DNA from: Deltaproteobacteria bacterium
GTDB taxonomy: Bacteria > Desulfobacterota > Desulfuromonadia > Desulfuromonadales > JAAYDE01
NCBI GenBank assembly: GCA_016934985.1
Contig: JAFGRU010000060.1
Coordinates: forward strand, 1 to 64,000
Direction: 5' to 3'
Length of the DNA stretch: 64,000 bases
The translations under genes and the position numbers were made by a program. Positions 17,178 to 25,443 of this stretch are shown in pieces; position 1 is the first letter of the stretch; every line of letters starts with the position of its first letter. The notes beneath the pieces were generated by a model. It saw only the letters and a list, made by a program, of their open reading frames with translations. It made no database searches and was not told where the DNA came from.

Positions 17178-17969
17178 TTATTTGATCAGGCGTTTCTGCA
17201 TTTTTTTCAGGGCGAGCGGATAAAAGAAGAGGCTGTAAAGGAGGAGATAGGCCAGGCTGCCAAGCAAGGACAGGTGATAGATGCCGAGGGTGGCGGCGCG
17301 GGTGAGGCGGACAAGATGGGTGAGGGGCAGGGCGAGGGCGATGCCCTGGGCCCATTGCGGCAGGGTTTCAAGGGGGAAAAAGGTGCCGCTGAACAGGAAC
17401 ATGGGCGTAATGAACAGGAACATGGGCAGGTTGAAGGTTTCGATATTGGGCACGATGCTGGTGAAGAACATGCCTGTGGCGCCAAAGGCAAAGCCGCCCA
17501 GCAGGGCCAGGAGAGGCACCAGAAGAATCGATAAGTTGTCGATGAGGCCGAGAATGCCGACGCCGACGATCATCAGGGTGGCGGCAATGAATGACTTGGT
17601 GGCCGACCAGGCAATCTCGCCGGTAATGATTTCCTCCAGGTTCAGGGGGGTCGCCATCATGGCGTCGAAGGTTTTCTGGTAGCGCATGCGTACGAAAGAG
17701 GCGAAGCTGGTTTCGAAGAAGGCGTTGTACATGATGGTGGTGCCCAGCAATGCCGGGATGATGAAATCGATATAGGAAACCTTTATCCCCCGGTAGGTGA
17801 GGTCTTCGACAATGGCGCTCAGACCGATACCGAAAGCGACGATAAACAGAAAAGGCTCCATGAGCGGCGGCAGGAAGCTGACCTTCCAGGTTTTTTTGTA
17901 AACCGTCAGGTTGCGCTGCCAGACGCGCAGAAAGCGCCTGGAAATTTTAGGGAAAAGAGCCTTGATCAT
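17178..17969 (-). CDS. ABC-2 type transporter permease, NodJ-like
   Basis: The 263-residue protein has six hydrophobic segments characteristic of ABC-2 permeases. The region MYNAFFETSFASFVRMRYQK and the late motif FSGTFFPLETLPQWAQGIA are typical of the NodJ/DrrB group. It forms an exporter with the ATPase encoded directly upstream; the two genes overlap in ATGA. Substrate unknown; candidates for this group are polysaccharide-like or amphipathic compounds. Confidence 0.88.
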   Translation of the reverse strand: MIKALFPKISRRFLRVWQRNLTVYKKTWKVSFLPPLMEPFLFIVAFGIGLSAIVEDLTYRGIKVSYIDFIIPALLGTTIMYNAFFETSFASFVRMRYQKTFDAMMATPLNLEEIITGEIAWSATKSFIAATLMIVGVGILGLIDNLSILLVPLLALLGGFAFGATGMFFTSIVPNIETFNLPMFLFITPMFLFSGTFFPLETLPQWAQGIALALPLTHLVRLTRAATLGIYHLSLLGSLAYLLLYSLFFYPLALKKMQKRLIK

Positions 17970-18877
17970 TCGCGCAGATCCCTTCCGGTCAGCTTGAGAA
18001 AGACATCCTCCAGGGTGCCCATGCGCAGCATGCAGTTCTTGTGGTCGAAAACCTTTTCAATGGCATCGAAAAGTTCCCGGCAGTTGTGATTGTAGATCAT
18101 CAGGCGGGTGCCGAGGTCATCAAACATGTATCCTTGGGAGATAAGAAAATCCCGCAATTTCTGGTCAGGCGAATCGATTTCCAGCACCTCGCGGCCGACA
18201 TAGCGGTCGATGAGTTCGCCGGGTTTGCCCTCGACCAGCACCTTGCCCTGGTCCATGATCAGGAGGCGGTCGCAGAGCCGGTAGGCCTCTTCCATGTAAT
18301 GGGTGGTCAGAAGGATGGTCAGACCCTCTTTTTTCAGTTCAAGGAGGCGGCTCCAGACCTGCTGGCGGGTCTGGGGATCCAGGGCGCTGGTCGGCTCGTC
18401 GAGTATCAGCAGGTCGGGGTTGTTGATCAGTGAGCGGGCCAGCACCAGGCGCCGCCGCATGCCGCCCGACAGGTCGGTGAACAGAGCCTTGGAGCGGTTG
18501 TTGAGGGCGAAAAATTCGAGGAGCCGGTCGATGCGGGTGCGGGCCTCGCTTTTAGGGATGTCGAAATAACGGGCGAAGACCTGCAGGTTTTCCAGCACGG
18601 TCAGGTCCGGGTCGAGGTTGTTTTCCTGCTGACAGACACCGATGCGGTATTTGAGTTTTCGCAGGTTGGGCTCAAGGTCCTCCCCAAACAGTTTCAGGGC
18701 ACCGCTGGTGAGGGGCGTGTAGCCGTACAGCATGCGGATTGTCGTGGTCTTGCCGGCACCGTTGGGGCCGAGAAGGCCGAAACACTCGCCCTTGACGATG
18801 TGGAAGCTGACATCCTCAACGGCGGTAAAAGCGCCGAAGGTTTTTTTTAGATTTTTTGCTTCGACAATGGGTGTCAT
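17966..18877 (-). CDS. ABC transporter ATP-binding protein, NodI-like
   Basis: The 303-residue ATPase starts MTPIVEAKNLKKTFG. It carries Walker A GPNGAGKTTT, signature LSGGMRRRL, Walker B LLILDEPTSALD and the switch His in LLTTHYMEEA. The C-terminal 80 residues form the extra domain seen in the NodI/DrrA exporters. It pairs with the overlapping permease gene. An in-frame TTG lies 39 bases upstream but is less likely as the start. Confidence 0.92.
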   Translation of the reverse strand: MTPIVEAKNLKKTFGAFTAVEDVSFHIVKGECFGLLGPNGAGKTTTIRMLYGYTPLTSGALKLFGEDLEPNLRKLKYRIGVCQQENNLDPDLTVLENLQVFARYFDIPKSEARTRIDRLLEFFALNNRSKALFTDLSGGMRRRLVLARSLINNPDLLILDEPTSALDPQTRQQVWSRLLELKKEGLTILLTTHYMEEAYRLCDRLLIMDQGKVLVEGKPGELIDRYVGREVLEIDSPDQKLRDFLISQGYMFDDLGTRLMIYNHNCRELFDAIEKVFDHKNCMLRMGTLEDVFLKLTGRDLRE

Positions 18878-19001
18878 CAATGAAAACCTGGAAGGTTCTT
18901 TCTTCAAGTTGAACAATTCGGGCTATACTTAACTTATTTTATACCTTTCTGCAAACAGTTACTAACCCCAGCTTGTTGCACCTGCGAAAAGAGAAATAGA
19001 T

Positions 19002-19250
19002 ATGAAAGAGTTTCAACCGTTGAAGGTCTTCTGCCATGCCGGATTCCGGGGAGAAGAATACCCGACGGCCTTCGAATGGGACAACACCCGACTGGAAATA
19101 GAAGAGATCGAAAAGCGCTGGTTGGAGCCGGAATGGCGTTATTTTCAGGTTAAATGCAAGAAGGGGAGGTGTTTTCTGTTGCGCTTCAGGGAGGTCGATT
19201 CTCAATGGCAGGGGCAACTTTTCAGCCGGATTCAGCCGGGCACAGCATGA
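19002..19250 (+). CDS. Small conserved protein, possibly DUF6504-like
   Basis: The 82-residue protein has no signal peptide or membrane segment. The segment around IEEIEKRWLEPEWRYFQVK and FLLRFREVDSQW suggests a compact beta-rich fold like the small DUF6504 group, in which a Trp/Tyr-rich core is common. I cannot confirm this without a search. It stands alone between divergently arranged genes. The ATG is preceded by a weak purine-rich site. Confidence 0.55.
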   Translation: MKEFQPLKVFCHAGFRGEEYPTAFEWDNTRLEIEEIEKRWLEPEWRYFQVKCKKGRCFLLRFREVDSQWQGQLFSRIQPGTA

Positions 19251-19359
19251 AACCTTCAGGCCCAGCTGATGCTTTATTAATCTTGACCCGTGAAACCCAT
19301 TATCAAAGCGGCATCAGGTACCGGACGCAGGTTTGCCCCCATAGCCTCACCCCGTTTTT

Positions 19360-20541
19360 TTAATTCGGAGGTTTTTTCCAGCGCCGGGGCAGATAACGGC
19401 CGATTCTCTCCAGTGCCGCGATAAGATGGCCTAAACCCCATTCAAACGACTGCTGCCAAAAGGAACGCCGCGACCATGTGGTCAGGTCGATTTCCCTGCT
19501 ATGGTCAAAGTCCGTCATTAGCATCGCCCTGACAGCTCGGGCGAAGCTTTTATCCTCAACCCCCTGATTGGCGTCAAGATTCCAGCGTTGATTCCAGCGG
19601 TCCAGGTTACTGGAGCCGATACTGGCCCAATCATCACAGAGTACGATCTTGGCATGGATGAAGCGGGGCTGGTATTCAAAGATGCGCACGCCATTGCGCA
19701 GCAGACGGGAATAGTGGCGCCGGGCGGCATGGGTCACCCAGAGATGATCGCTGCGGTCGCCGGCCAATAACAGGCGGACATCGATCCCTTTCATTGCGGC
19801 ACGGCGCAAGCGTCGCCGCAACTTGCTGGTGGGAACAAAATAGGGGGTGGCGATCCAGATGGATTTTTTGGCCAGTTGTATGTGTTTAAAAGTGAAACGA
19901 TTAATATTGTGCAGCAGAGGCTCGTTGGTGAGGACCTGGCCCAACTGGTCCTCGGGCTGCTGCGCCGGTTTCGGTGCCGGTATAGAGAGGCTGTTTCCCG
20001 TGAAATGGCGCCATGATACCTGAAACGCATGGTGCCAGTCCTGCAGAATCGGACCTTTTACTTTCACCATGACATCATGCCACGAGGTCAAGGGACTGTC
20101 GATGGACCAGAAATCATCCGTCAGCCCGGAGCCGCCGACAAAGGCCGTTTCCCCATCGGCCAGCAACAGTTTTCTATGATTACGAAACAAAGCATAATGC
20201 CAGTTTTTCAGTCGCAACGGATTGCAGAAGTGTAATTGAATTCCTGCCTCGAAAAGTTTTTGCCGGTCTTTTCTGTTCAGCCCCTGACAACCATAATCAT
20301 CAAACAGGCAGTATGCTTTCACGCCACGGTGGCCGGCCTTCTCCAGTGCCCGAATGAATTCAGTGGCAATCGCACCGGAGGAAACCAGGTATTGTTCCAG
20401 AAAAATATATTTTTCCGCCGTTGCGATGGCGTCCAGCATTTCACTGAAAAAGCTGGGGCCGTCAACCAGCAATTCAAAGCTGTTTCCATGACGGCCAGGA
20501 TATAATTCCTTTTGTTGCCTGTTCCGGACGGGGTTTGTCAT
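19360..20541 (-). CDS. Phospholipase D-family protein, cardiolipin synthase-like
   Basis: The 393-residue protein contains two HxK catalytic motifs: NHRKLLLADGETAFVGGS at about residue 130 and FIHAKIVLCDDWASIGSSN at about 295. Together these form one phospholipase D active site, as in cardiolipin synthases that join two phosphatidylglycerols. It lacks the two N-terminal membrane helices of the standard enzyme, unlike the gene at 49594. That is the ClsB-like layout. The ATG at 20541 is chosen over a TTG 18 bases upstream; neither has a strong ribosome-binding site. Confidence 0.85.
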   Translation of the reverse strand: MTNPVRNRQQKELYPGRHGNSFELLVDGPSFFSEMLDAIATAEKYIFLEQYLVSSGAIATEFIRALEKAGHRGVKAYCLFDDYGCQGLNRKDRQKLFEAGIQLHFCNPLRLKNWHYALFRNHRKLLLADGETAFVGGSGLTDDFWSIDSPLTSWHDVMVKVKGPILQDWHHAFQVSWRHFTGNSLSIPAPKPAQQPEDQLGQVLTNEPLLHNINRFTFKHIQLAKKSIWIATPYFVPTSKLRRRLRRAAMKGIDVRLLLAGDRSDHLWVTHAARRHYSRLLRNGVRIFEYQPRFIHAKIVLCDDWASIGSSNLDRWNQRWNLDANQGVEDKSFARAVRAMLMTDFDHSREIDLTTWSRRSFWQQSFEWGLGHLIAALERIGRYLPRRWKKPPN

Positions 20542-20903
20542 CTTTTGCTTTAAGGGCAAGGCCGATTATCCAGCTAATAAAATAAAATTTTTTTGATTTT
20601 TAATGAAGGGGTGAGCATTGTCAATGCTCATGTTTGCAGTTTTTTACGGAAGGGAAAACCGATCTGATAATTGCAGCGCCATGTTTCTTTATTTGCAGGG
20701 GGCAAGTGTGTCTTCCTGCTAAAATAGTCCTGTCCCATTTTTGTGTTTGCCATTTTGGGGTGGAAATGGCGCCTTAAAGGTCAAAAATAGGCAAATTTAC
20801 CTAAAACTACTCATTGTTTTCAGCTATTTACTTTGGTCCGACCCCGTATTGGTCTAAGACCGTTTGGTTGGGCAATTTCGCCCTTGTCACGGTAGGCCAT
20901 CTA
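20542..20903. other. AT-rich left border of the restriction-modification island
   Basis: No gene is seen in about 360 bases. Base composition shifts to lower GC here. I found no integrase, transposase or clear direct repeat shared with the right border (22800-23100). Confidence 0.4.
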
Positions 20904-20920
20904 TACTATATTCCTAACGT
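20902..20920 (+). promoter_or_regulatory. Operator and -10 region of the regulator gene
   Basis: TACTATATTCCTAACG (20904-20919) is the exact reverse complement of the site at 21131-21146. A TATACT -10 hexamer (20902-20907) overlaps it and lies 13 bases before the ATG at 20921. The transcript would therefore be leaderless or nearly so. The likely binder is the helix-turn-helix protein encoded next. Confidence 0.7.
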
Positions 20921-21118
20921 ATGAGCAAATATTTTACAACTGATGAAGCAGCTACATACCTCGGCGTTACTGCGTCTAGAATTCGGCAGTATATTGCGGA
21001 AGAGCGGTTGCCTTCTGAAAAGTTTGGCCGGGACCACATGATTAAGGAACATGATCTTGAATATTTCGCACACAACGGCAAAAAAAAACGTGGGAGACCC
21101 CCAAAAAAACAAATTTAA
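20921..21118 (+). CDS. Excisionase-type helix-turn-helix protein, putative controller of the RM system
   Basis: The 65-residue protein has a MerR/excisionase-type helix-turn-helix (FTTDEAATYLGVTASRIRQY, then recognition wing RLPSEKFGRDHMI) at residues 5-48. Its C-terminus has an AT-hook-like KKRGRPPKK. It sits between two copies of a 16-base inverted site that overlap the predicted promoters of its own gene and of the methyltransferase. This is what a controller protein should look like by position. Typical controllers are XRE-type, so the fold is unusual. It could activate, repress or do both. Confidence 0.7.
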   Translation: MSKYFTTDEAATYLGVTASRIRQYIAEERLPSEKFGRDHMIKEHDLEYFAHNGKKKRGRPPKKQI

Positions 21119-21130
21119 TTATTGCGCGTG

Positions 21131-21146
21131 CGTTAGGAATATAGTA
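21131..21146 (+). promoter_or_regulatory. Operator and -10 region of the methyltransferase gene
   Basis: CGTTAGGAATATAGTA is the inverted copy of the site at 20904-20919. TATAGT (21140-21145) is a good -10 hexamer 12 bases before the ATG at 21158, again leaving almost no leader. Confidence 0.7.
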
Positions 21147-21157
21147 GGCTTTTCTTC

Positions 21158-22042
21158 ATGAAAAACACAAAAAAAGCATGCCTTGAAAACCAAGTGGTCG
21201 AGTGGCCAACGGACAATAATCCGGTAGTTGTTCTTCATGGTGATACTAGAGATGTCATTCGGTCGTTCCCTGACAGCTCAGTGCAGTGCGTTGTAACATC
21301 ACCGCCCTATTGGGGAGTACGTGACTACGGCGTGAATAACCAAATTGGCGCTGAGCCGGACTTAATGGATTACGTAAATAATTTAGTTATGGTTTTTCGC
21401 GAGGTCAGGCGCATACTCACTCCAGACGGCACTTTCTGGTTAAATATTGGCAATACATATTCCTCTGGAGGGCGCAAATGGCGCGATTCTGACGAGAAAA
21501 ACAAGGGTCGCGCAATGTCGTATAGGCCACCAACCCCAGAAGGTCTAAAGAAAAAGGACCTAATCGGCGTTGCTTGGCTTCTTGCCTTGGCATGTCAAAG
21601 GGATGGCTGGTACCTACGAAACGACATTATTTGGTATAAGCCTAATTGCCAGCCTGAGAGCGTAAAAGACCGATTGACGGTAGCACACGAATACATGTTT
21701 CTCTTCTCAAAATCGGAAAAATATTTTTTCAATCAAGAGGCAATAAAACAACAAACCACAAATGGAAATGGGCTAAAGAATCGCCGTTCCGTTTGGTCAA
21801 TCAATACTGAACCCTGCCCAGAAGCACATTTTGCGGTTTTTCCAAAAGAACTAATTAGACCTTGTATAATGGCTGGTAGCCGACCAAATGATATTGTGTT
21901 CGACCCATTTTATGGCGCTGGTACTACTGGTATAGTAGCAAAAGAATTGAACCGTAAATGTATCGGAGTTGAATTAAACTCCGATTTTATCGAGATAGCC
22001 AAAAAAAGAACAGCTGCCATTCAGGTATCACTTATACATTAA
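21158..22042 (+). CDS. DNA (cytosine-N4) methyltransferase of a SmaI-like RM system
   Basis: The 294-residue enzyme has the catalytic motif TSPPYWGVRDYG (about residues 46-57) before the AdoMet motif DPFYGAGTTGIVAKEL (about 248-263). That order marks the beta class. SPPY with a following W is typical of N4-cytosine enzymes. The neighbouring endonuclease resembles SmaI, so the predicted target is CCCGGG, with methylation protecting host DNA. The gene is convergent with the endonuclease gene and overlaps its end by 11 bases. Codon use is AT-richer than in flanking genes, which suggests transfer. Confidence 0.88.
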   Translation: MKNTKKACLENQVVEWPTDNNPVVVLHGDTRDVIRSFPDSSVQCVVTSPPYWGVRDYGVNNQIGAEPDLMDYVNNLVMVFREVRRILTPDGTFWLNIGNTYSSGGRKWRDSDEKNKGRAMSYRPPTPEGLKKKDLIGVAWLLALACQRDGWYLRNDIIWYKPNCQPESVKDRLTVAHEYMFLFSKSEKYFFNQEAIKQQTTNGNGLKNRRSVWSINTEPCPEAHFAVFPKELIRPCIMAGSRPNDIVFDPFYGAGTTGIVAKELNRKCIGVELNSDFIEIAKKRTAAIQVSLIH

Positions 22043-22799
22043 AAATAGTAAACTCCCAAGCGGCGTGTACAATACACAAGCCTTTTTCTAGGTTTTTTAT
22101 TTGAAGCTTCCTCTCCGTACCACCATCAAAATATAGGTCAAAAAGTTTTTGGCCACCGGCATCAGATACATAACAGTAGCCCGGCTTAGGTGTCTGCCTG
22201 CTATTTAACTTCATCTCAAGAGATCCACCCTTCGCACGCATTAATAACTCTTTTGGAATTTCTATTAACTCATATTTCCAGCGCGGGGCTTTTTGGAGCG
22301 TACGAAGTGAGAAAATACGGTCGTAACTTTTCATATGCTCAAAAAATTGAAGTCGAAGGTCCTCAAGTTCCTCTGGCCTATTGCTCCATTGCCCTTTCCC
22401 AAGTTCCATAAACTTACTTACCCAAAGTGAGTTCTCTTTAATCCCTTTATCTGCTTGCGTTTTTAAGGAGATTTTTACGCCATCGACAGTTATATCATGG
22501 CCAGGGTTGCCCTTTGGAGCCAAAGCAGCTTTTCTGCCAGAAAGTTTGAGCACCTCAACCAAAACATACTCAAACTTGTCTTTACTAAATGGTTCTACAG
22601 AGAAGCTATGATGAACACGCATTGCATCACCAAAACTTCTTAACACAATTTCGTCAAATAGGTCGGATTTTTTGGTTGTATATTGGTGGAAGCCACCAAA
22701 GACCGCAACGACACGTTGAATCCAATGGAGTTGCCCAAGAGTCAGCTTAGGCATAGCATCAACAAGCAATTTAACAAGTCGTAATTTTTCGTCTGTCAT
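22032..22799 (-). CDS. SmaI-like type II restriction endonuclease
   Basis: The 255-residue protein matches my recollection of SmaI over most of its length. Shared stretches are NPGHDIT at about 98-104, LKT at about 112-114, SKxMELGKGxW, SPKPGY-like TPKPGYCYV and YFDGGTERKLQIKNLEKG. D102 and K113 are candidate metal-site residues of a PD-(D/E)xK-like core. SmaI cuts CCCGGG to leave blunt ends; the same target is predicted here. The gene is convergent with the methyltransferase gene. A weak copy of the operator (22812-22826) lies 13 bases upstream of the start. Confidence 0.85.
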   Translation of the reverse strand: MTDEKLRLVKLLVDAMPKLTLGQLHWIQRVVAVFGGFHQYTTKKSDLFDEIVLRSFGDAMRVHHSFSVEPFSKDKFEYVLVEVLKLSGRKAALAPKGNPGHDITVDGVKISLKTQADKGIKENSLWVSKFMELGKGQWSNRPEELEDLRLQFFEHMKSYDRIFSLRTLQKAPRWKYELIEIPKELLMRAKGGSLEMKLNSRQTPKPGYCYVSDAGGQKLFDLYFDGGTERKLQIKNLEKGLCIVHAAWEFTIFNV

Positions 22800-22811
22800 T
22801 TTTCCCCATTT

Positions 22812-22826
22812 CTGTATGCCCTAACC
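22812..22826 (-). promoter_or_regulatory. Degenerate operator-like site upstream of the endonuclease gene
   Basis: On the minus strand GGTTAGGGCATACAG resembles CGTTAGGAATATAGTA: the GTTAGG half is identical and the AT-rich half is similar with one inserted base. It has the same orientation towards its gene as the methyltransferase site. Confidence 0.4.
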
Positions 22827-23472
22827 ATTGAATTATGCACCATGCACTGTTTTTCCATTGCCACTAAAAAATCGCCCAAAACGGACCATCAAAATGCCTA
22901 AAAATGTGGCAAAACACCACTAAACAACCCCATTTTGCTACTATAATCCGCCTACGGTAATCTTATGCAGCATGTCAACATAAAAACGGCGCGGAATTAT
23001 GCTGGACAAATTTCAGTATGGAGAATCCCCCAAATTAAGACACCCTTAATTTACTCCGCCTGGGGAAACTAGTCAAAAGTAATATTGCCAGAAAAGATGT
23101 TCCAGATTGTCTTGGGCGATTAAAATGGAGGGGGGGCTGGCAGGATGCTTACAAATGCTGATCAACAAGGATGGCCAACTCAATATTTAGAGTTGGCCAT
23201 TTTGCTATCATTTACTTTTTTGTAATTGTTCCCACCATGGGAACTGATATCGCATCTAACTCTGTTTTCCAAGCGATATCGACATTCAGATTGCTGAAAC
23301 TTAACCAGGATTGCCGGGCGGATCAGAGACTAACATAACGTCTTCCTCCTTTTCGCTAAGCATGGTTATATTTTACCACACAGGAAACAGAAGAAAAGTC
23401 CACCTGCGTATACCAAGTCCCTTTGGAAGTACCATACGCACCCTCAATGGGCACAAATGATCACCGGCAAAT
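22827..23472. other. Right border of the island, no gene recognised
   Basis: About 650 bases without a convincing gene. The first 250 bases are AT-rich like the island. A strong hairpin lies at 23169-23206. No repeat shared with the left border was found by eye. Confidence 0.4.
23169..23206 (+). terminator. Strong hairpin, terminator-like
   Basis: ATGGCCAACTC pairs with GAGTTGGCCAT around an eight-base loop, followed by TTTTG. No plus-strand gene ends just before it, so it may be the remnant of a lost gene. Confidence 0.6.
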
Positions 23473-23904
23473 TCAGGCGCGTTTTTTCTCCTGTTCCCGG
23501 TGCAGCCAGTCCTTCAGCGCCTCGATGACCACCATTGCCTGGTGGTTGTCCAACATCCTGAGGTCCTGTGTGCCGGTCATGCGTTTGCAGAAACGGGCCA
23601 TGGAGGTCCAGCCGGGATTTCTCACCGCCCCCATGTCGTGAAGTTCCAACCAGAGACTGCGGGCTTTCCAGACCGTGGGCGGCAGTGGGCGGCTGGCACC
23701 GCGCCGCAGACGCGGCCGCCAGCCGATTTCGTGGAGACGGTTGAGCAGGTCGTGAAGCTGCGGGTCGCTCAGGTCGGCGGCGGAATCCTTGCCTGGTACC
23801 ACGGACCGGATGACATCGCGGTATTCATCGTCGGACAGCCCCAGTTCCTTTTTTGCGATATGGATTTTCGCCAGCGCCTTGCGGCGATAAGACCCGTCCG
23901 CCAC
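23473..23904 (-). CDS. GemA (phage Mu gp16)-family protein, isolated copy
   Basis: The 143-residue protein begins at a GTG with AGAGGA upstream, one base after the hpt stop. The N-terminus ALAKIHIAKKELGLSDDEYR is the hallmark of the DUF1018/GemA family known from Mu-like phages. Later residues (MVVIEALKDWLHREQEKKR) form a charged helix. In Mu the gene sits in the early region and affects host gene expression. Here no other phage gene is nearby and the gene is coupled to hpt, so it looks domesticated. Function unknown. Confidence 0.75.
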   Translation of the reverse strand: MADGSYRRKALAKIHIAKKELGLSDDEYRDVIRSVVPGKDSAADLSDPQLHDLLNRLHEIGWRPRLRRGASRPLPPTVWKARSLWLELHDMGAVRNPGWTSMARFCKRMTGTQDLRMLDNHQAMVVIEALKDWLHREQEKKRA

Positions 23905-23905
23905 T

Positions 23906-24451
23906 TCAGTCCTCTTCAGTCTTTACCATGCCGATGTAGGGAAGAGCCCGGTTCTGATCCGCGTAATCGAGACCGTAACCGACGACCCAGACGTCGGGGA
24001 TATCGAAACCGAGGTAATCAATCTGCACATCTTCAATCAGGCGTTCACTTTTGCGCAGCAGAACGCAGGTTTTCAGTGATGCCGGGTTGCGGGCCTGGAA
24101 GGTCTGCAGCAGGTACTGGAGGGTTTTGCCGGTATCGAGAATATCATCGACAATGAGGACATGTTTACCGGCGATGTCGGTGCGGACATCCATGAGCAGG
24201 CGAACGGCCCCCGGCATGGTGATGGTCTGCTCGTAGGTAGTGACGGCAATGAAGTCAATGCGGCGCTTAATAGTGAGAAGCCTGGAGAGGTCGGAAAGAA
24301 AAATATAACAACCTCTCAACACGCCGACCAGGAGGAGTTCATCAGCGTCCGCGTAATCGGTTGAGATCTTTCGGGCCAGCTGTGAAACTCTGGTTCTGAT
24401 CGCTCCTTCGCCGATAAAAACCGCAGGTTTGGTGGCATGGTCATTTTTCAT
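23906..24451 (-). CDS. hpt: Hypoxanthine phosphoribosyltransferase
   Basis: The 181-residue purine-salvage enzyme converts hypoxanthine or guanine plus PRPP to IMP or GMP. It has the PRPP-binding motif VLIVDDILDTGKTLQYL and the early loop VGVLRGCYIFLSDL. The C-terminal VWVVGYGLDYADQNRALPYI is typical of the family. It is the first gene of a two-gene unit with the GemA-like protein. Length is normal. Confidence 0.95.
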   Translation of the reverse strand: MKNDHATKPAVFIGEGAIRTRVSQLARKISTDYADADELLLVGVLRGCYIFLSDLSRLLTIKRRIDFIAVTTYEQTITMPGAVRLLMDVRTDIAGKHVLIVDDILDTGKTLQYLLQTFQARNPASLKTCVLLRKSERLIEDVQIDYLGFDIPDVWVVGYGLDYADQNRALPYIGMVKTEED

Positions 24452-24602
24452 GTTTTCTAACCCGCTGGGGAAAACTTATTCCGGCTTATGACTTTCATTT
24501 GACAACAGAAGAAATGTTTTTTTAATAGTATAACGAAAACTATGAGATATTGTTAAATAGCAATAAATTCTCATCTGTTGGTCTCATTTGAGAGGATGGA
24601 TA

Positions 24603-25421
24603 ATGTATGATGCTTTTCTGGCTTTGAATCCTGTTATTCAGGCCCTTTTGGCGACTCTGTTTACCTGGTTTCTTACCGCCGCCGGCGCTGCCCTGGTTTT
24701 TTCCACCAAAGAGGTTAACCGCAAGTTATTGGACTGCATGCTTGGTTTTGCCGCCGGGGTCATGCTTGCCGCCAGTTTCTGGTCTCTGCTCGGCCCGGGC
24801 ATTGCCATGGCGGAAGAGTTGAAGATGATTCCCTGGCTGGTGGCTGCCATCGGTTTTCTGGCGGGCGGAATTTTTATGCGTCTGACCGATAAATTTCTTC
24901 CTCATCTCCACCCCGGTCTGCCCATGAGCCAAAGCGAGGGGGTCAAGACCTCATGGCAGCGCAGTACTCTGCTGGTTCTTGCCATCACCTTGCACAACAT
25001 TCCCGAGGGTTTGGCCGTGGGGGTGGCCTTCGGCGCCGTGGCGGCCGGTCCCTCCACTAATGCGACCATCGGGGCAGCCATCGCCTTAACCCTCGGCATC
25101 GGCCTGCAGAACTTTCCCGAGGGGACCGCGGTTTCCATGCCTTTGCGGCGCGAGGGTCTGAGCCGCTGGAAAAGCTTCATGCTGGGCCAGTTTTCCGGTG
25201 TGGTTGAGCCGGTCGCCGGGGTTATTGGCGCTGCCTTTGTCATTTACATGCAGGATGTTCTTCCCTATGCTCTCTGCTTTGCCGCCGGGGCCATGATCTT
25301 TGTTGTCGTGGAGGAGTTGATCCCCGAGTCTCAGTCCAATCAGAAACATATTGATATGGTGACCATGACGACCATGGGTGGCTTTGCCGTTATGATGATG
25401 CTGGACGTGGCCCTCGGTTAA
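24603..25421 (+). CDS. ZIP family divalent metal transporter
   Basis: The 272-residue membrane protein has about eight helices. The metal-site helices read [18 protein letters not shown] and [19 protein letters not shown], the paired HNxPE and QNxPE motifs of the ZupT/GufA type. The loop between helices 3 and 4 holds several His (PHLHPG). It probably imports zinc, iron or manganese. The ATG at 24603 is preceded by GAGAGGA; a TTG 15 bases upstream is unlikely. The next gene starts 22 bases after the stop, so the two may be co-transcribed. Confidence 0.92.
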   Translation: MYDAFLALNPVIQALLATLFTWFLTAAGAALVFSTKEVNRKLLDCMLGFAAGVMLAASFWSLLGPGIAMAEELKMIPWLVAAIGFLAGGIFMRLTDKFLPHLHPGLPMSQSEGVKTSWQRSTLLVLAITLHNIPEGLAVGVAFGAVAAGPSTNATIGAAIALTLGIGLQNFPEGTAVSMPLRREGLSRWKSFMLGQFSGVVEPVAGVIGAAFVIYMQDVLPYALCFAAGAMIFVVVEELIPESQSNQKHIDMVTMTTMGGFAVMMMLDVALG

Positions 25422-25443
25422 TTTTGCCTGAAAGGAGTTGCTT

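Noticed and set aside
20542-23472. Integrative element or prophage boundaries around the restriction island
   Set aside because: No integrase, transposase, tRNA target or shared direct repeats could be found by eye; only the base composition suggests transfer.
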